Shown here: positions 34,295 to 42,524 of the stretch, in pieces
Numbering within the stretch: the stretch's first letter is position 1
Layout: every line of letters starts with the position of its first letter
IMG/VR virus record: IMGVR_UViG_3300032265_000622
Coordinates: 1 to 47,828 of that record
DNA from: a virus
Length of the DNA: 47,828 bases
Reading direction: 5' to 3' (one strand)
Position numbers and translations under genes: made by a program
The notes under the pieces: generated by a model
Told to the model about the DNA's origin: nothing
The model's database searches: none
Seen by the model: the letters and a program-made list of their open reading frames with translations, nothing else

Positions 34295-37200
34295 ATGTCA
34301 AAGAGTCAAATTAGAAGTTACGTTTTTACACCAGGTGCTGCCGGTGCAGGTACTATTGAAATACCTGGTAAGTATGATTTACAGCAACTTTTAGTGATAA
34401 CAAACACTACGAGAAATACTATAATCTATAATTTTGCTGATAGTAGTTTTTCTGGAACTACTGTTTCTTTTAATAGAAACGTAGATGGTTACTTTCCCTT
34501 CGCATTAGATAATACAGATGGAAGCACGATCATTACGCTCGCAGTAAACACATCTGCTATGAGTACTAATGATACGCTACAGATTTTCGCTGAATCACCG
34601 TTCCAATATGTTCGTATGCCAGAAATTGGCACTGATGCTTTTGAACGAACTCGCGTTGCTCAACCGACGTCCATGCTTGACGCAGACTTTGAATACGGTA
34701 TGCAACCAACTAAATGGTTGACCATCAGCCAAGAACGCGGTTATCCTAGTATCTATGAAGTTCCGGGAACTGACCTTGCTGTCACAGCAGCTACTACAGA
34801 TGCTAGCACACAGTCGGGCGGTGTTAGCACAGCAGCTTCTGTCATAACTATAACTACTGCTATAGCACACGGTTATACGGTAGGACAAGCTATCACTATC
34901 AAAGGATTTAATTCTGCTATCACTGGGTTTGATCGTGCAGAAGGATCATTCCTAGTATATACAGTGCCTTCAACTACTACATTTACCTATATAGCTAAGG
35001 GTAAAGTAGGCTATAACAACGGTGATAATATCTGGACTGCTTTCGTACAGTTGAGGCAGGGAGGGTTGTACACGGGATCTGCGATCAACGCAGTTATCAA
35101 TACTACTATAACCGGCACTACTACTGCTACTCCTGCATTCACTGCAAACTTTAATAGCACTACTGCAATGATTTACACTAGCGGTACTATTCCTGCATTA
35201 GGTACATATATAACTGGCTCAGGTATACCTGCCGGTACTTATATAGTATCAGGAACCAGTCCAAATTTCGTATTAAACCAGACAGTACCAAATGCGACAG
35301 GTACGAGTGTCACTGGCTCAACAAATAATATCACCGTAGCTAACACTACAGGTATGTATCCGGGTGCAACAGTAGTAACACAACAGATCAGCACAAATGC
35401 TGTCGCCAGCAATAGCGCAAATAATTATATCACATTAGGAACTACTATAGGTCTTGTAGTTGGGCAAAGCCTAAACTTTACAGGTGTTTCTTTTGGTGGT
35501 ATCACAACCGGCGGCACTTATTATGTAAAGACTATCGTCGATACTAGGACTATAATAATGTCTACAGATGCTGGGTTAGCAACAACTTTTGTTCCGTCAG
35601 GAACTACGGTAGGTGGTAATATGTTTGTTGTTTCTGGTTCTAGCTTTGGCGGCTTAACTAGCGGCAATACTTATTACATAGGATCAATACCAAACAGCAC
35701 TACGATCACTCTAAGTGCTAACATCATGTACACGACTACAATTTCTGCAACTTACGCAACAAATAACTCTGTTCGTTTTAACGGTTATACACTAAATGGT
35801 CTAACCTATACTGGTACAGCCAATATGACAGTGGGTGAACAGATTACTATTACTGGTTCTGCTATCGGTAACTTGTCAGCAGGTACATATTATGTTTACC
35901 AGATCATCGATGGTTATACTGCGATCCTTAGCACAGTAGCTAACGGGTACCAGACAAATACATTTATAACACAAACATCAGCAACAGGTAGCATGGCAGC
36001 TATGGTAGGAACACTAGTTCCATTAACAACAGCATCTGGTTATCTATGGTCAACAACTACTAACCAACCAACATTTAGCACAAGCACACCAACAACAACA
36101 GCAGCTTTTACTGCTTATGTTGGTACTAATATTACAAGCAATATTACCAGTTTCACAAATGGCGTATTTACTTGCACACAGCCAAGCATCACGTTAACAG
36201 TAGGACAGATTATCAACGTAGCCGGTACTAATACAGGCGGCGGCAGCATAAGCGGTAGTGCTACTGTTAGCACCACAAACTATTATATTACAGCGACTAA
36301 TGGTACAACATCGTTTACATTATCAGCTTCACTCGGCGGTGCCACGATCACTACTACAGGATCTAGCATAACAGGTTGGACATTTATAGCTGCTTCTAAT
36401 ACCATGACAGTGTCAGCAGTAGCTAACGGAACATTGGCAGTAGGACAAAGTATAGCACTTTCAGCTAATAATACAGTACCTAGTCTAACTACAATAACAT
36501 CACTTAGTCCTAGCGGCACAGGTACTACTGGTACATACACACTGAGCCAAACTGGTGCAGTGCAGCCATCTAGCACATTTATCAGCACCTCAGGACAAGC
36601 TACTGTAACAGTTAATTTTTATAGCAATCACGGATTTGTTCCTGGACAAACTATTAACGTGTTTGTATCATCAGATAATGGTGTCAATAACCATTCAGCA
36701 GTACAAGGTCCATACTTTGTTGAAAACATATTAAGCGTTACTTCTTTCACATTTACAGCTAGGACGGTAGGATTTATACAGTCTGGAACTATTTACGGAA
36801 ACATATATGCTAGATCCGATGCTAGCTATAGCCACAGGCCATTCGACGGCGGTGTTCAGTTAGGTACTGGATTACCTAGTTATGGTGGACAAGCTATACG
36901 TATGAGCAAGAAATACATACGTTATCAGTCAGGTAAAGCTATTAACTTTAATACTGGGTTGCTTATGGCTCCAAATTATTTCGTAAGGCAAGTCACTGCT
37001 AATGGTACTTCTATAGGTAGTACTATTACAGTAGTAACCGATGACGTCGATCATCAATGCCAGATAGGTGCCACAGTCATACTTAGTGGCGTTCTTACTC
37101 CTGGATTTAACGGAACTTACGTAGTTACTGCCGTTATAGATGAAAGGACTTTACAGTTCCTATCAACTACTACGCTAGGCGCTATCACAGCAGTAACAGG

Positions 37201-39766
37201 TGCTACAGTACAAGATCCTTGCTTATTAAGTGTTAGCAACTGGTATGGGGCTACTGTAAGAAGTGGAACTTTTGACGAACAGAATGGTGTCTTTTGGCAG
37301 TATGATGGTATAATACCTCAGGTAGTTAAGAGATCAAGCACATTCCAATTAGCTGGAACTATCACAGTCGTAGTAGGGTCTGGCCAGATCGTTGGATTAA
37401 ACACTAGATTTACTAGCCAGTTATTTGTAGGTTGCCGCATAGTTATTCGTGGTATGACACACATGGTCACACAGGTAGTAAGCGATACACTAATGTATGT
37501 AAATCCGCAATATCGCGGTGCGACAAGCGTTAGCGGCATCAAATGCACAAGGACAGTTGATAGGATCGTTCCACAGAATCAATGGAATGTTGATAGATGT
37601 GATGGATCAAATGGTCCTTTCAATCCGAGCGGATATCTCCTAATTCCAACAAAGATGCAGATGGTATGTACACAATGGACTTGGTACGGAGCTGGATTTA
37701 TTGATTGGATGCTACGTGGTCCAGAAGGAAAATATATAACAGTACATCGTTTGCGTAACAACAACGTAAATAATGAATCATGGATGCGTGCAGGAAACTT
37801 ACCAGTACGTTACGAAGTATTAAACGAATCTGCGTTTAGTTTCATAGTTGGAAACAATGTTGGTGTCACTGATACGGTCATCAATATAGCTGATGCTAGC
37901 CGATTCCCAACACCAAATGCAAACACTTTCCCTGCCACTGTCTATATAGACAACGAACTAATAACTTATACTGGTGTAGCTACTGGATATGTCAGTGCTA
38001 CTTCAGCAACACTAACCATTGGTTCTACACCATATACAAACGTAGTAACAGTATCTAGTACTACACAGATGATTACTGGCCAACCAATAGTATTTTATAA
38101 TGCCACTACAGGTAATAACATAGGCAATATAGCATCGGGTGTTACATATTATGTGTATAGTATCATAGATTCAACACACATACAGCTATCAACTACTATA
38201 AGTTTGGCATTAATGACACAGATTAATGCCACTGTTACTCCCACACAGATGACTTACGGTGCTTTAGTAAACTGTACAAGAGGCGTCAGCATAAGCCCTT
38301 GGGCTAGTGGCGGTTACAGGTCATTCGTAGCAGGCCCCGCAACTACACATACAGCAACAACAGGCGTTATATTAGTTAATGCTAATTGCAGTCCAGTAGT
38401 AAGCCACTGGGGTGCAGCATTTATCGAAGACGGTGGGTTTGATACTGATAGGTCTTACATCTTCAACTATTCACAACCAAACGTCAATATTACTACCAAG
38501 AAAACCACAGCGTTTGCTGTACGTTTAGCACCATCGGTTAGCAATGCGCTCACTGGTGATCTAGGAGCACGTGAACTAATAAATCGCGCTAGTTTCTTGC
38601 TACAATCATTAGAATCGAGCGCTGGTAGCGGTGGCGGTAACGCTGCACTAGTTATCGAGGGCGTTATTAATCCTAGTAATATGCCTGCGCTTACTAATAT
38701 ACAGTTTGCCAGCTTAAATTCACCTGCTAACCCAACAGGTCAGCCTAGCTTTAGCCAGGTAGCACCAGGATCTAGCATGGTGTTTAGCGGATCAGTGAAC
38801 AACTATATGTCGGTCCCAGTTTGGGTACCATCGGGTACATACTACATACCTCTATCAACAAGTGCTGCTAGTGTCGTGCCGGCAGTTAACGTAGGTGATG
38901 ACGTATTTTTCCCAGCAACTAACGGTGCCCTAAACGGATTGACCAAAGTAGCCCAGATACAGAATTTTGGTGCTAGCTTTACAGCTGCCGTAACAGTAGG
39001 TACTAGTTCTTCAGCAGCAAGCTGCACTATCGTTGGTACTGTATTCACTACAGGTAACATAACAAGTGCTGCTCTAACTGTAGGAATGACTATAACAGGA
39101 ACAGGTGTTGCTACTGGCACTTACCTAGTGGCATTATTGACTGGTTCGGGTGCTATCAATTCCGGCGTAAGCACTTGGACTGTAAGCATCAGCCAAAGCG
39201 TTACAACTTCATTCACTGCAACAGGTACATTATATCTATTAACAGTAAGTGCTATAACATCTGGTTATACCAACCAGCCAATATTACCTGGTACATTACT
39301 AGCAGGTAATAGTATCGCAGCTAATACTTGGGTTGGATTGCAGTTGAGCATTAATACCGGCTTAACATATACTGCATATTATCAGGGAACTTATGCATTA
39401 ATAAATGGTAGTGGAACTACTATAAGCGCCCAGGGTTCGGGAGCATATACCGGAACATATTATGGTGTTTATCTAAACCAGACTACACTAACTAACGTCT
39501 ACGGTACAGGTGCTTTAGCTTATACTATTAACCTAAGCAGGAACACTTATGCATTACCAGGTGAAACAGTGTTCACATACATTAACGCACCAGCTAACAA
39601 GGACTCATTGGATCTTACACCATTCAAGGAATTAAGCAACACACCAATCGGTGGTCGCGGCACTTATCCAAATGGTTGTGATATATTGTTCATCAATGCT
39701 TATATCACGCAAGGTGCGCCAATCAACCAAAACTTAGTTCTACGTTGGGGTGAAGCGCAGGCTTAA
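34295..39766 (+). CDS. Large conserved virion protein with inserted repeat modules
   Basis: An 1823-aa protein with GAGGA upstream. A conserved core, seen in large structural proteins of marine T4-like phages, is recognisable in pieces: 'RTRVAQPTSMLDADFEYGMQ' then PTKW (about 126-150), 'HRPFDGGVQLGTG' and 'KKYIRYQSGKAINF' (about 850-885), 'WNVDRCDGSNGPFNPSGY' (about 1098), 'SHWGAAFIEDGGFDTDRSYI' (about 1370), and the C-terminal 'NKDSLDLTPFKELSNTPIGG' and LVLRWGEAQA. Between core pieces lie modules related to the giant protein: VGQ-type units at about 340-620, a 'GSGIPAGTYIVSG' and a 'GTGVATGTYLVAL' unit, and one between 'ELITYTGVA' and 'NCTRGVS'. It is probably a baseplate-associated or fibre-network protein. 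Exact T4 equivalent unknown. Confidence 0.7.
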   Translation: MSKSQIRSYVFTPGAAGAGTIEIPGKYDLQQLLVITNTTRNTIIYNFADSSFSGTTVSFNRNVDGYFPFALDNTDGSTIITLAVNTSAMSTNDTLQIFAESPFQYVRMPEIGTDAFERTRVAQPTSMLDADFEYGMQPTKWLTISQERGYPSIYEVPGTDLAVTAATTDASTQSGGVSTAASVITITTAIAHGYTVGQAITIKGFNSAITGFDRAEGSFLVYTVPSTTTFTYIAKGKVGYNNGDNIWTAFVQLRQGGLYTGSAINAVINTTITGTTTATPAFTANFNSTTAMIYTSGTIPALGTYITGSGIPAGTYIVSGTSPNFVLNQTVPNATGTSVTGSTNNITVANTTGMYPGATVVTQQISTNAVASNSANNYITLGTTIGLVVGQSLNFTGVSFGGITTGGTYYVKTIVDTRTIIMSTDAGLATTFVPSGTTVGGNMFVVSGSSFGGLTSGNTYYIGSIPNSTTITLSANIMYTTTISATYATNNSVRFNGYTLNGLTYTGTANMTVGEQITITGSAIGNLSAGTYYVYQIIDGYTAILSTVANGYQTNTFITQTSATGSMAAMVGTLVPLTTASGYLWSTTTNQPTFSTSTPTTTAAFTAYVGTNITSNITSFTNGVFTCTQPSITLTVGQIINVAGTNTGGGSISGSATVSTTNYYITATNGTTSFTLSASLGGATITTTGSSITGWTFIAASNTMTVSAVANGTLAVGQSIALSANNTVPSLTTITSLSPSGTGTTGTYTLSQTGAVQPSSTFISTSGQATVTVNFYSNHGFVPGQTINVFVSSDNGVNNHSAVQGPYFVENILSVTSFTFTARTVGFIQSGTIYGNIYARSDASYSHRPFDGGVQLGTGLPSYGGQAIRMSKKYIRYQSGKAINFNTGLLMAPNYFVRQVTANGTSIGSTITVVTDDVDHQCQIGATVILSGVLTPGFNGTYVVTAVIDERTLQFLSTTTLGAITAVTGATVQDPCLLSVSNWYGATVRSGTFDEQNGVFWQYDGIIPQVVKRSSTFQLAGTITVVVGSGQIVGLNTRFTSQLFVGCRIVIRGMTHMVTQVVSDTLMYVNPQYRGATSVSGIKCTRTVDRIVPQNQWNVDRCDGSNGPFNPSGYLLIPTKMQMVCTQWTWYGAGFIDWMLRGPEGKYITVHRLRNNNVNNESWMRAGNLPVRYEVLNESAFSFIVGNNVGVTDTVINIADASRFPTPNANTFPATVYIDNELITYTGVATGYVSATSATLTIGSTPYTNVVTVSSTTQMITGQPIVFYNATTGNNIGNIASGVTYYVYSIIDSTHIQLSTTISLALMTQINATVTPTQMTYGALVNCTRGVSISPWASGGYRSFVAGPATTHTATTGVILVNANCSPVVSHWGAAFIEDGGFDTDRSYIFNYSQPNVNITTKKTTAFAVRLAPSVSNALTGDLGARELINRASFLLQSLESSAGSGGGNAALVIEGVINPSNMPALTNIQFASLNSPANPTGQPSFSQVAPGSSMVFSGSVNNYMSVPVWVPSGTYYIPLSTSAASVVPAVNVGDDVFFPATNGALNGLTKVAQIQNFGASFTAAVTVGTSSSAASCTIVGTVFTTGNITSAALTVGMTITGTGVATGTYLVALLTGSGAINSGVSTWTVSISQSVTTSFTATGTLYLLTVSAITSGYTNQPILPGTLLAGNSIAANTWVGLQLSINTGLTYTAYYQGTYALINGSGTTISAQGSGAYTGTYYGVYLNQTTLTNVYGTGALAYTINLSRNTYALPGETVFTYINAPANKDSLDLTPFKELSNTPIGGRGTYPNGCDILFINAYITQGAPINQNLVLRWGEAQA

Positions 39767-40128
39767 TCTTCTACTTTAAAACTAGGAGCTATCAAAAAAG
39801 TGTCGGCAGCTAGATCAGCTGTCGACACTTCTGATATCATAGCACCGTCTATCATAGCTTCGAGCTGATGAGGCCTTAAGGGCAAGCAGCGCCAAGTGCT
39901 ACCTTCAGTGAGGACGCTCTCCTTGGTTTCGGCTGTATCTGTATCTATCCATCGCAATATAAATTTACCTGCGCTTATAAACCAAGTTTTGTCTTTGATT
40001 TTATGATAATGAAAACTGGTCCGATTGCCAGCACGAGCAAAGACCATCATTTTAGCGGAGTAATTCTCGTTCGTAGCCCAAACTACTTCATAACCCCAGA
40101 TTTTTTCAACTAGACCTTCTTTTAACAT
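39763..40128 (-). CDS. Cupin-fold protein (mannose-6-phosphate isomerase-like)
   Basis: A 121-aa single-domain cupin. 'EKIWGYEVVWA' at the start and 'RAGNRTSFHYHKIKDKTWFI' (His40, His42) form cupin motif 1, though the usual metal-ligand Glu position is not obvious. 'EGSTWRCLPLRPHQLEA' (His near residue 87) is motif 2. Small cupins of this type are common in T4-like cyanophages and are often annotated as sugar-isomerase-like; substrate unknown. The ATG has no Shine-Dalgarno and follows a perfect sigma70 promoter at the spacing of a leaderless transcript. The stop overlaps the convergent stop of the 1823-aa gene by two bases. A terminator hairpin lies within the last 25 codons. Confidence 0.75.
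   Translation of the reverse strand: MLKEGLVEKIWGYEVVWATNENYSAKMMVFARAGNRTSFHYHKIKDKTWFISAGKFILRWIDTDTAETKESVLTEGSTWRCLPLRPHQLEAMIDGAMISEVSTADLAADTFLIAPSFKVED
39794..39830 (-). terminator. Terminator hairpin inside the cupin coding end
   Basis: Arms 39798-39811 and 39817-39830 form a 14-bp stem with one G-U pair and a 5-nt loop. Read on the minus strand the stem is followed by TTTTTTG (39799-39794). The cupin stop codon is 30 bases further downstream, so termination here would leave an mRNA without a stop codon. Confidence 0.6.
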
Positions 40129-40134
40129 AACTTA

Positions 40135-40163
40135 ATTATACTATAGATAACGAAGTTTGTCAA
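40135..40163 (-). promoter_or_regulatory. Perfect sigma70 consensus promoter for the cupin gene
   Basis: On the minus strand TTGACA (40163-40158), a 17-base spacer, then TATAAT (40140-40135). It matches both hexamers and the optimal spacing. It overlaps the last codons of the Nudix gene. The predicted +1 is 40128, the A of the cupin ATG. This indicates expression by unmodified host polymerase, probably early in infection, in contrast to the late promoters elsewhere. Confidence 0.85.
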
Positions 40164-40600
40164 CTCTCTGATTCGATTAAATCTAGCATTTCAAAGATAG
40201 TATCTAATTTTGCTCTTATGATTTTGCTACCTACTGTATTCTTTATACCTTGATGTATAGGACGAGGCCATTTATCTAGATGGCACCATGCCCATCCCAT
40301 ATGTTCTCTACTTAATCGGGGAACAAATTCGTCATTAACTATGCAGACATAGGTTTGGAAATTAAAATGATCGTCATCGCTAACAAATGTTTCTAGAGGT
40401 AAAGATTTAATAGTCACAGGCATAAACCCTATCTCTTCGACGATTTCTCTCTGTAATCCCTGCCAAACTGTTTCGTCGGGATTTATCTTACCACCGACTA
40501 ATCCCCAGATGCCTTCTTTTTTTCCGGATGATTTCTGTAGTAGCAGGAATCTCTTAGATGATTTGCTGAGGAAAAATGCTCCGCTGCTTTTTACCTTCAA
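40160..40600 (-). CDS. Nudix hydrolase
   Basis: A 146-aa protein with a complete Nudix box at residues 37-59: G-KINPD-E-TVWQGLQ-REIVEEIGF, matching GX5EX7REUXEEXGU. The Glu pair E55/E56 and E52 are the expected metal ligands. The N-terminal 'GAFFLSKSSKRFLLLQKSSG' and 'GIWGLVGGKI' fit the MutT-like fold. Nudix enzymes hydrolyse nucleoside diphosphates linked to other groups; T4 carries NudE with related activity, but the substrate here is unknown. The start is TTG with GGAGG 8 nt upstream inside the end of gp15, and it overlaps the gp15 stop (TTGA). It should thus be translationally coupled to gp15. The C-terminal residues overlap the cupin promoter region. Confidence 0.92.
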   Translation of the reverse strand: MKVKSSGAFFLSKSSKRFLLLQKSSGKKEGIWGLVGGKINPDETVWQGLQREIVEEIGFMPVTIKSLPLETFVSDDDHFNFQTYVCIVNDEFVPRLSREHMGWAWCHLDKWPRPIHQGIKNTVGSKIIRAKLDTIFEMLDLIESES

Positions 40601-41922
40601 AGCAAGATCCTCCAGTTTCCCGCAAAATATTCTCCGTCGATACTTTTAGTCCAGCTAATACCGTCCCACTTATATTGTATCTGTGTTTTTAAATTTAAAG
40701 TGTAGACAGTATCTTTAGTGTTTTCACTATCAAATACCCTAATCCACTGTGTGCCATCCCACTGTATTATATCGTTAGCATTGGCAGTGAAGTCTGTTCC
40801 GCTAGCACTTCTCCAAGCACTGGGTCCTGTCGCTGCTGGATTTCTAGCACTTCCGATAGGATTTAATATGAGGTATCGTATACCAGTCACTATTAAACCT
40901 GGATTATAAGTTAGAGGATCGATGATAGCATCTATGCTTCCGCGTCCTGCAACAACAGTGTTAGTTGGATAAGTATCTGGATCCCAATTAACTAACATCA
41001 CAGTATTATCAATTGGATCTACGCTACAGGTTCCTACTACACTATATCCCGAAGGTTGGCTGAGATAAATCTGGCTAACTCCTGCCCTAAACTCACCGTA
41101 GAGATCTAATAGAGCGAACCAATTAGTATCGGGCCCATATTTTACGTTAGGTATGATAGGATCGTGGCTAATATTTTCATATCCGGCTAATAATTTTATT
41201 TGATTAGCTAGGACCAATACTCCAAAATTACCCGGAGTAACATTAGTCCTAGCAGAAGGACTGCCAAAGAGGAAATTAGGATCGATAGCCCCAGTAGAAT
41301 TTTCTGTGAATATATTAGCTATGATGCTGGTAATGACACCTTGCTGTTTAACTTTAGCTGGAGGACTTATCCAAATTGGTGTATCAAAACCTAGCGTCGA
41401 TACTTCTATATCGCTATCAACACCTACGGGGATAGATCTATTGCTCCATTGGACCTCTGATAGATACACTACTGTCAGGCTGGTCCAGTCAACATAATTG
41501 TCAGTAGTCTGTATCTCTAGGCTAGGGTTGAATAACTGCACGATCTGTTCTATGATCTGCATTTTCTGTTCTGTATTAGTGGACCATATATCAGCTTTTA
41601 CCCTGAGATTAAATGGCGTTGGCATTATTCTCTCTATGGTATAGCTTTGTCCCTGTGTGTTGAGATACTGTCCTGTGATAGGGTCTACTGCTCTCTCTGT
41701 TACCCTGACATTTTGGGTGTAAGTAGCATCCTGGAGTCTCTTGGTATCTAGAGTTAGTCCTGTAACATAGAGGCTTATCCTAGGAGCGCTAGGTAATTTG
41801 TTTTCACTATTGTCTCTTAGTATGTTACTGACGTTCCTGCTAATATCGCCATATAGCACTGGCACTGTCTTTAGTGTTCCATCGCCTGCTTGTACTTTGA
41901 AACCACTAAGCATCCTTATCAT
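40597..41922 (-). CDS. 15: Tail sheath stabiliser / tail completion protein gp15
   Basis: The open frame gives 441 aa from an internal ATG at 41922, longer than T4 gp15 (272 aa). gp15 caps the tail end and joins tail to neck. Similar blocks in T4 order are: 'VPVLYGDISRNV', 'LPSAPRISLYVTGLTLDTKR', 'MPTPFNLRVKADIWSTNTEQ' with KMQIIEQIVQLFNPSLEIQ, 'LTVVYLSEVQWSNRSIPVG', and 'TLGFDTPIWISPPAKVKQQG'. The C-terminal 200 residues are an extension with two W-D-G segments ('IIQWDGTQWIRVFD', 'YKWDGISWTKS'). The true N-terminus lies upstream: bases 41923-41961 in the same frame encode FFYDGQLRRYLAQ, which aligns with the start of T4 gp15. No start codon in that frame is available. See the next entry. Confidence 0.85.
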   Translation of the reverse strand: MIRMLSGFKVQAGDGTLKTVPVLYGDISRNVSNILRDNSENKLPSAPRISLYVTGLTLDTKRLQDATYTQNVRVTERAVDPITGQYLNTQGQSYTIERIMPTPFNLRVKADIWSTNTEQKMQIIEQIVQLFNPSLEIQTTDNYVDWTSLTVVYLSEVQWSNRSIPVGVDSDIEVSTLGFDTPIWISPPAKVKQQGVITSIIANIFTENSTGAIDPNFLFGSPSARTNVTPGNFGVLVLANQIKLLAGYENISHDPIIPNVKYGPDTNWFALLDLYGEFRAGVSQIYLSQPSGYSVVGTCSVDPIDNTVMLVNWDPDTYPTNTVVAGRGSIDAIIDPLTYNPGLIVTGIRYLILNPIGSARNPAATGPSAWRSASGTDFTANANDIIQWDGTQWIRVFDSENTKDTVYTLNLKTQIQYKWDGISWTKSIDGEYFAGNWRILL

Positions 41923-41966
41923 CTGTGCTAAGTATCGCCTCAGTTGGCCGTCATAAAAAAATCCAC
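41923..41966 (-). other. Out-of-frame 5' end of gp15 with T7 slippery tract
   Basis: Minus strand: GGAGG (41978-41974), 7 bases, GTG GAT TTT TTT ATG. The GTG frame hits TGA after seven codons. A -1 shift on T TTT TTT (41961-41955) gives M-D-F-F-Y-D-G-Q-L-R-R-Y-L-A-Q and enters the gp15 frame without a stop. Eight Ts instead of seven would restore the frame directly. The GGAGGG is part of the last two codons of the homing endonuclease. Options are a sequencing or assembly error, a real one-base loss, or ribosomal or transcriptional slippage. Confidence 0.7.
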
Positions 41967-41969
41967 TGC

Positions 41970-42524
41970 TTACCCTCCAGATTTGCGACTAAGCGCCTTA
42001 ATAGCATGGGCTTGTCTTCTATTTGCAGCGCCTTCAATGCCATAAATTTCTTCCCAAGTCATACCTTGTTTTTTACCTTTATTTGACGATGTTCCGCCCT
42101 TATTTGGATGAGTTTTTCCTAACATTGCTCCGCCGTCTTTTCTTATCCAAGTATCAGTGCCCAGTTTTTTTCGCCTTGCGTGAGCATTTTTTTGAGCTGT
42201 ACTCATGCGTTTTATACTTTCTAGATTATGTGTTTTATTATCTCCAGGAGTTCTTATATTAAAGCCGTTATTAATAGAATCATATTCTATTACATATTTT
42301 TCTTCTAAAATATTTAACTCTTCTAGAGAAACAGCATTTTTATCTATCACTTCAAAGATAAAAGAATCAATACCATATTTCTTTATAGCATTATGGAAAT
42401 GATAAGTTTTTTCACTATATCTACTACCGCTAATATGTTCTAATCTACGATGGTTAGGATCTTGTATAGTTTGACCTATATAAGAACGCCCAGAATCTAT
42501 ATGTGTAAACTTATAGATATACAT
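41970..42524 (-). CDS. GIY-YIG homing endonuclease with NUMOD3-like tail
   Basis: A 184-aa protein. The N-terminal GIY-YIG nuclease domain begins 'MYIYKFTHIDSGRSYIGQT', then 'RRLEHISG' supplies the Arg/His positions, and 'LEELNILEEKYVIEYDS' with 'NGFNIR' holds the catalytic Glu. A second half with 'RMSTAQKNAHARRKKLG', 'GKTHPNKGGTSSNKGKKQ' and 'MTWEEIYGIEGA' matches NUMOD3-type DNA-binding segments of Seg/I-TevI-like enzymes. It is a free-standing gene placed exactly between gp14 and gp15: its ATG overlaps the gp14 stop (TAATG), and its last codons form the gp15 Shine-Dalgarno. Such genes spread by cutting alleles that lack them. It looks intact. Confidence 0.9.
   Translation of the reverse strand: MYIYKFTHIDSGRSYIGQTIQDPNHRRLEHISGSRYSEKTYHFHNAIKKYGIDSFIFEVIDKNAVSLEELNILEEKYVIEYDSINNGFNIRTPGDNKTHNLESIKRMSTAQKNAHARRKKLGTDTWIRKDGGAMLGKTHPNKGGTSSNKGKKQGMTWEEIYGIEGAANRRQAHAIKALSRKSGG

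Noticed and set aside
17776-39766. Diversity-generating retroelement targets among the fibre genes
   Set aside because: No reverse transcriptase, template repeat or C-type-lectin variable end is visible in the window.
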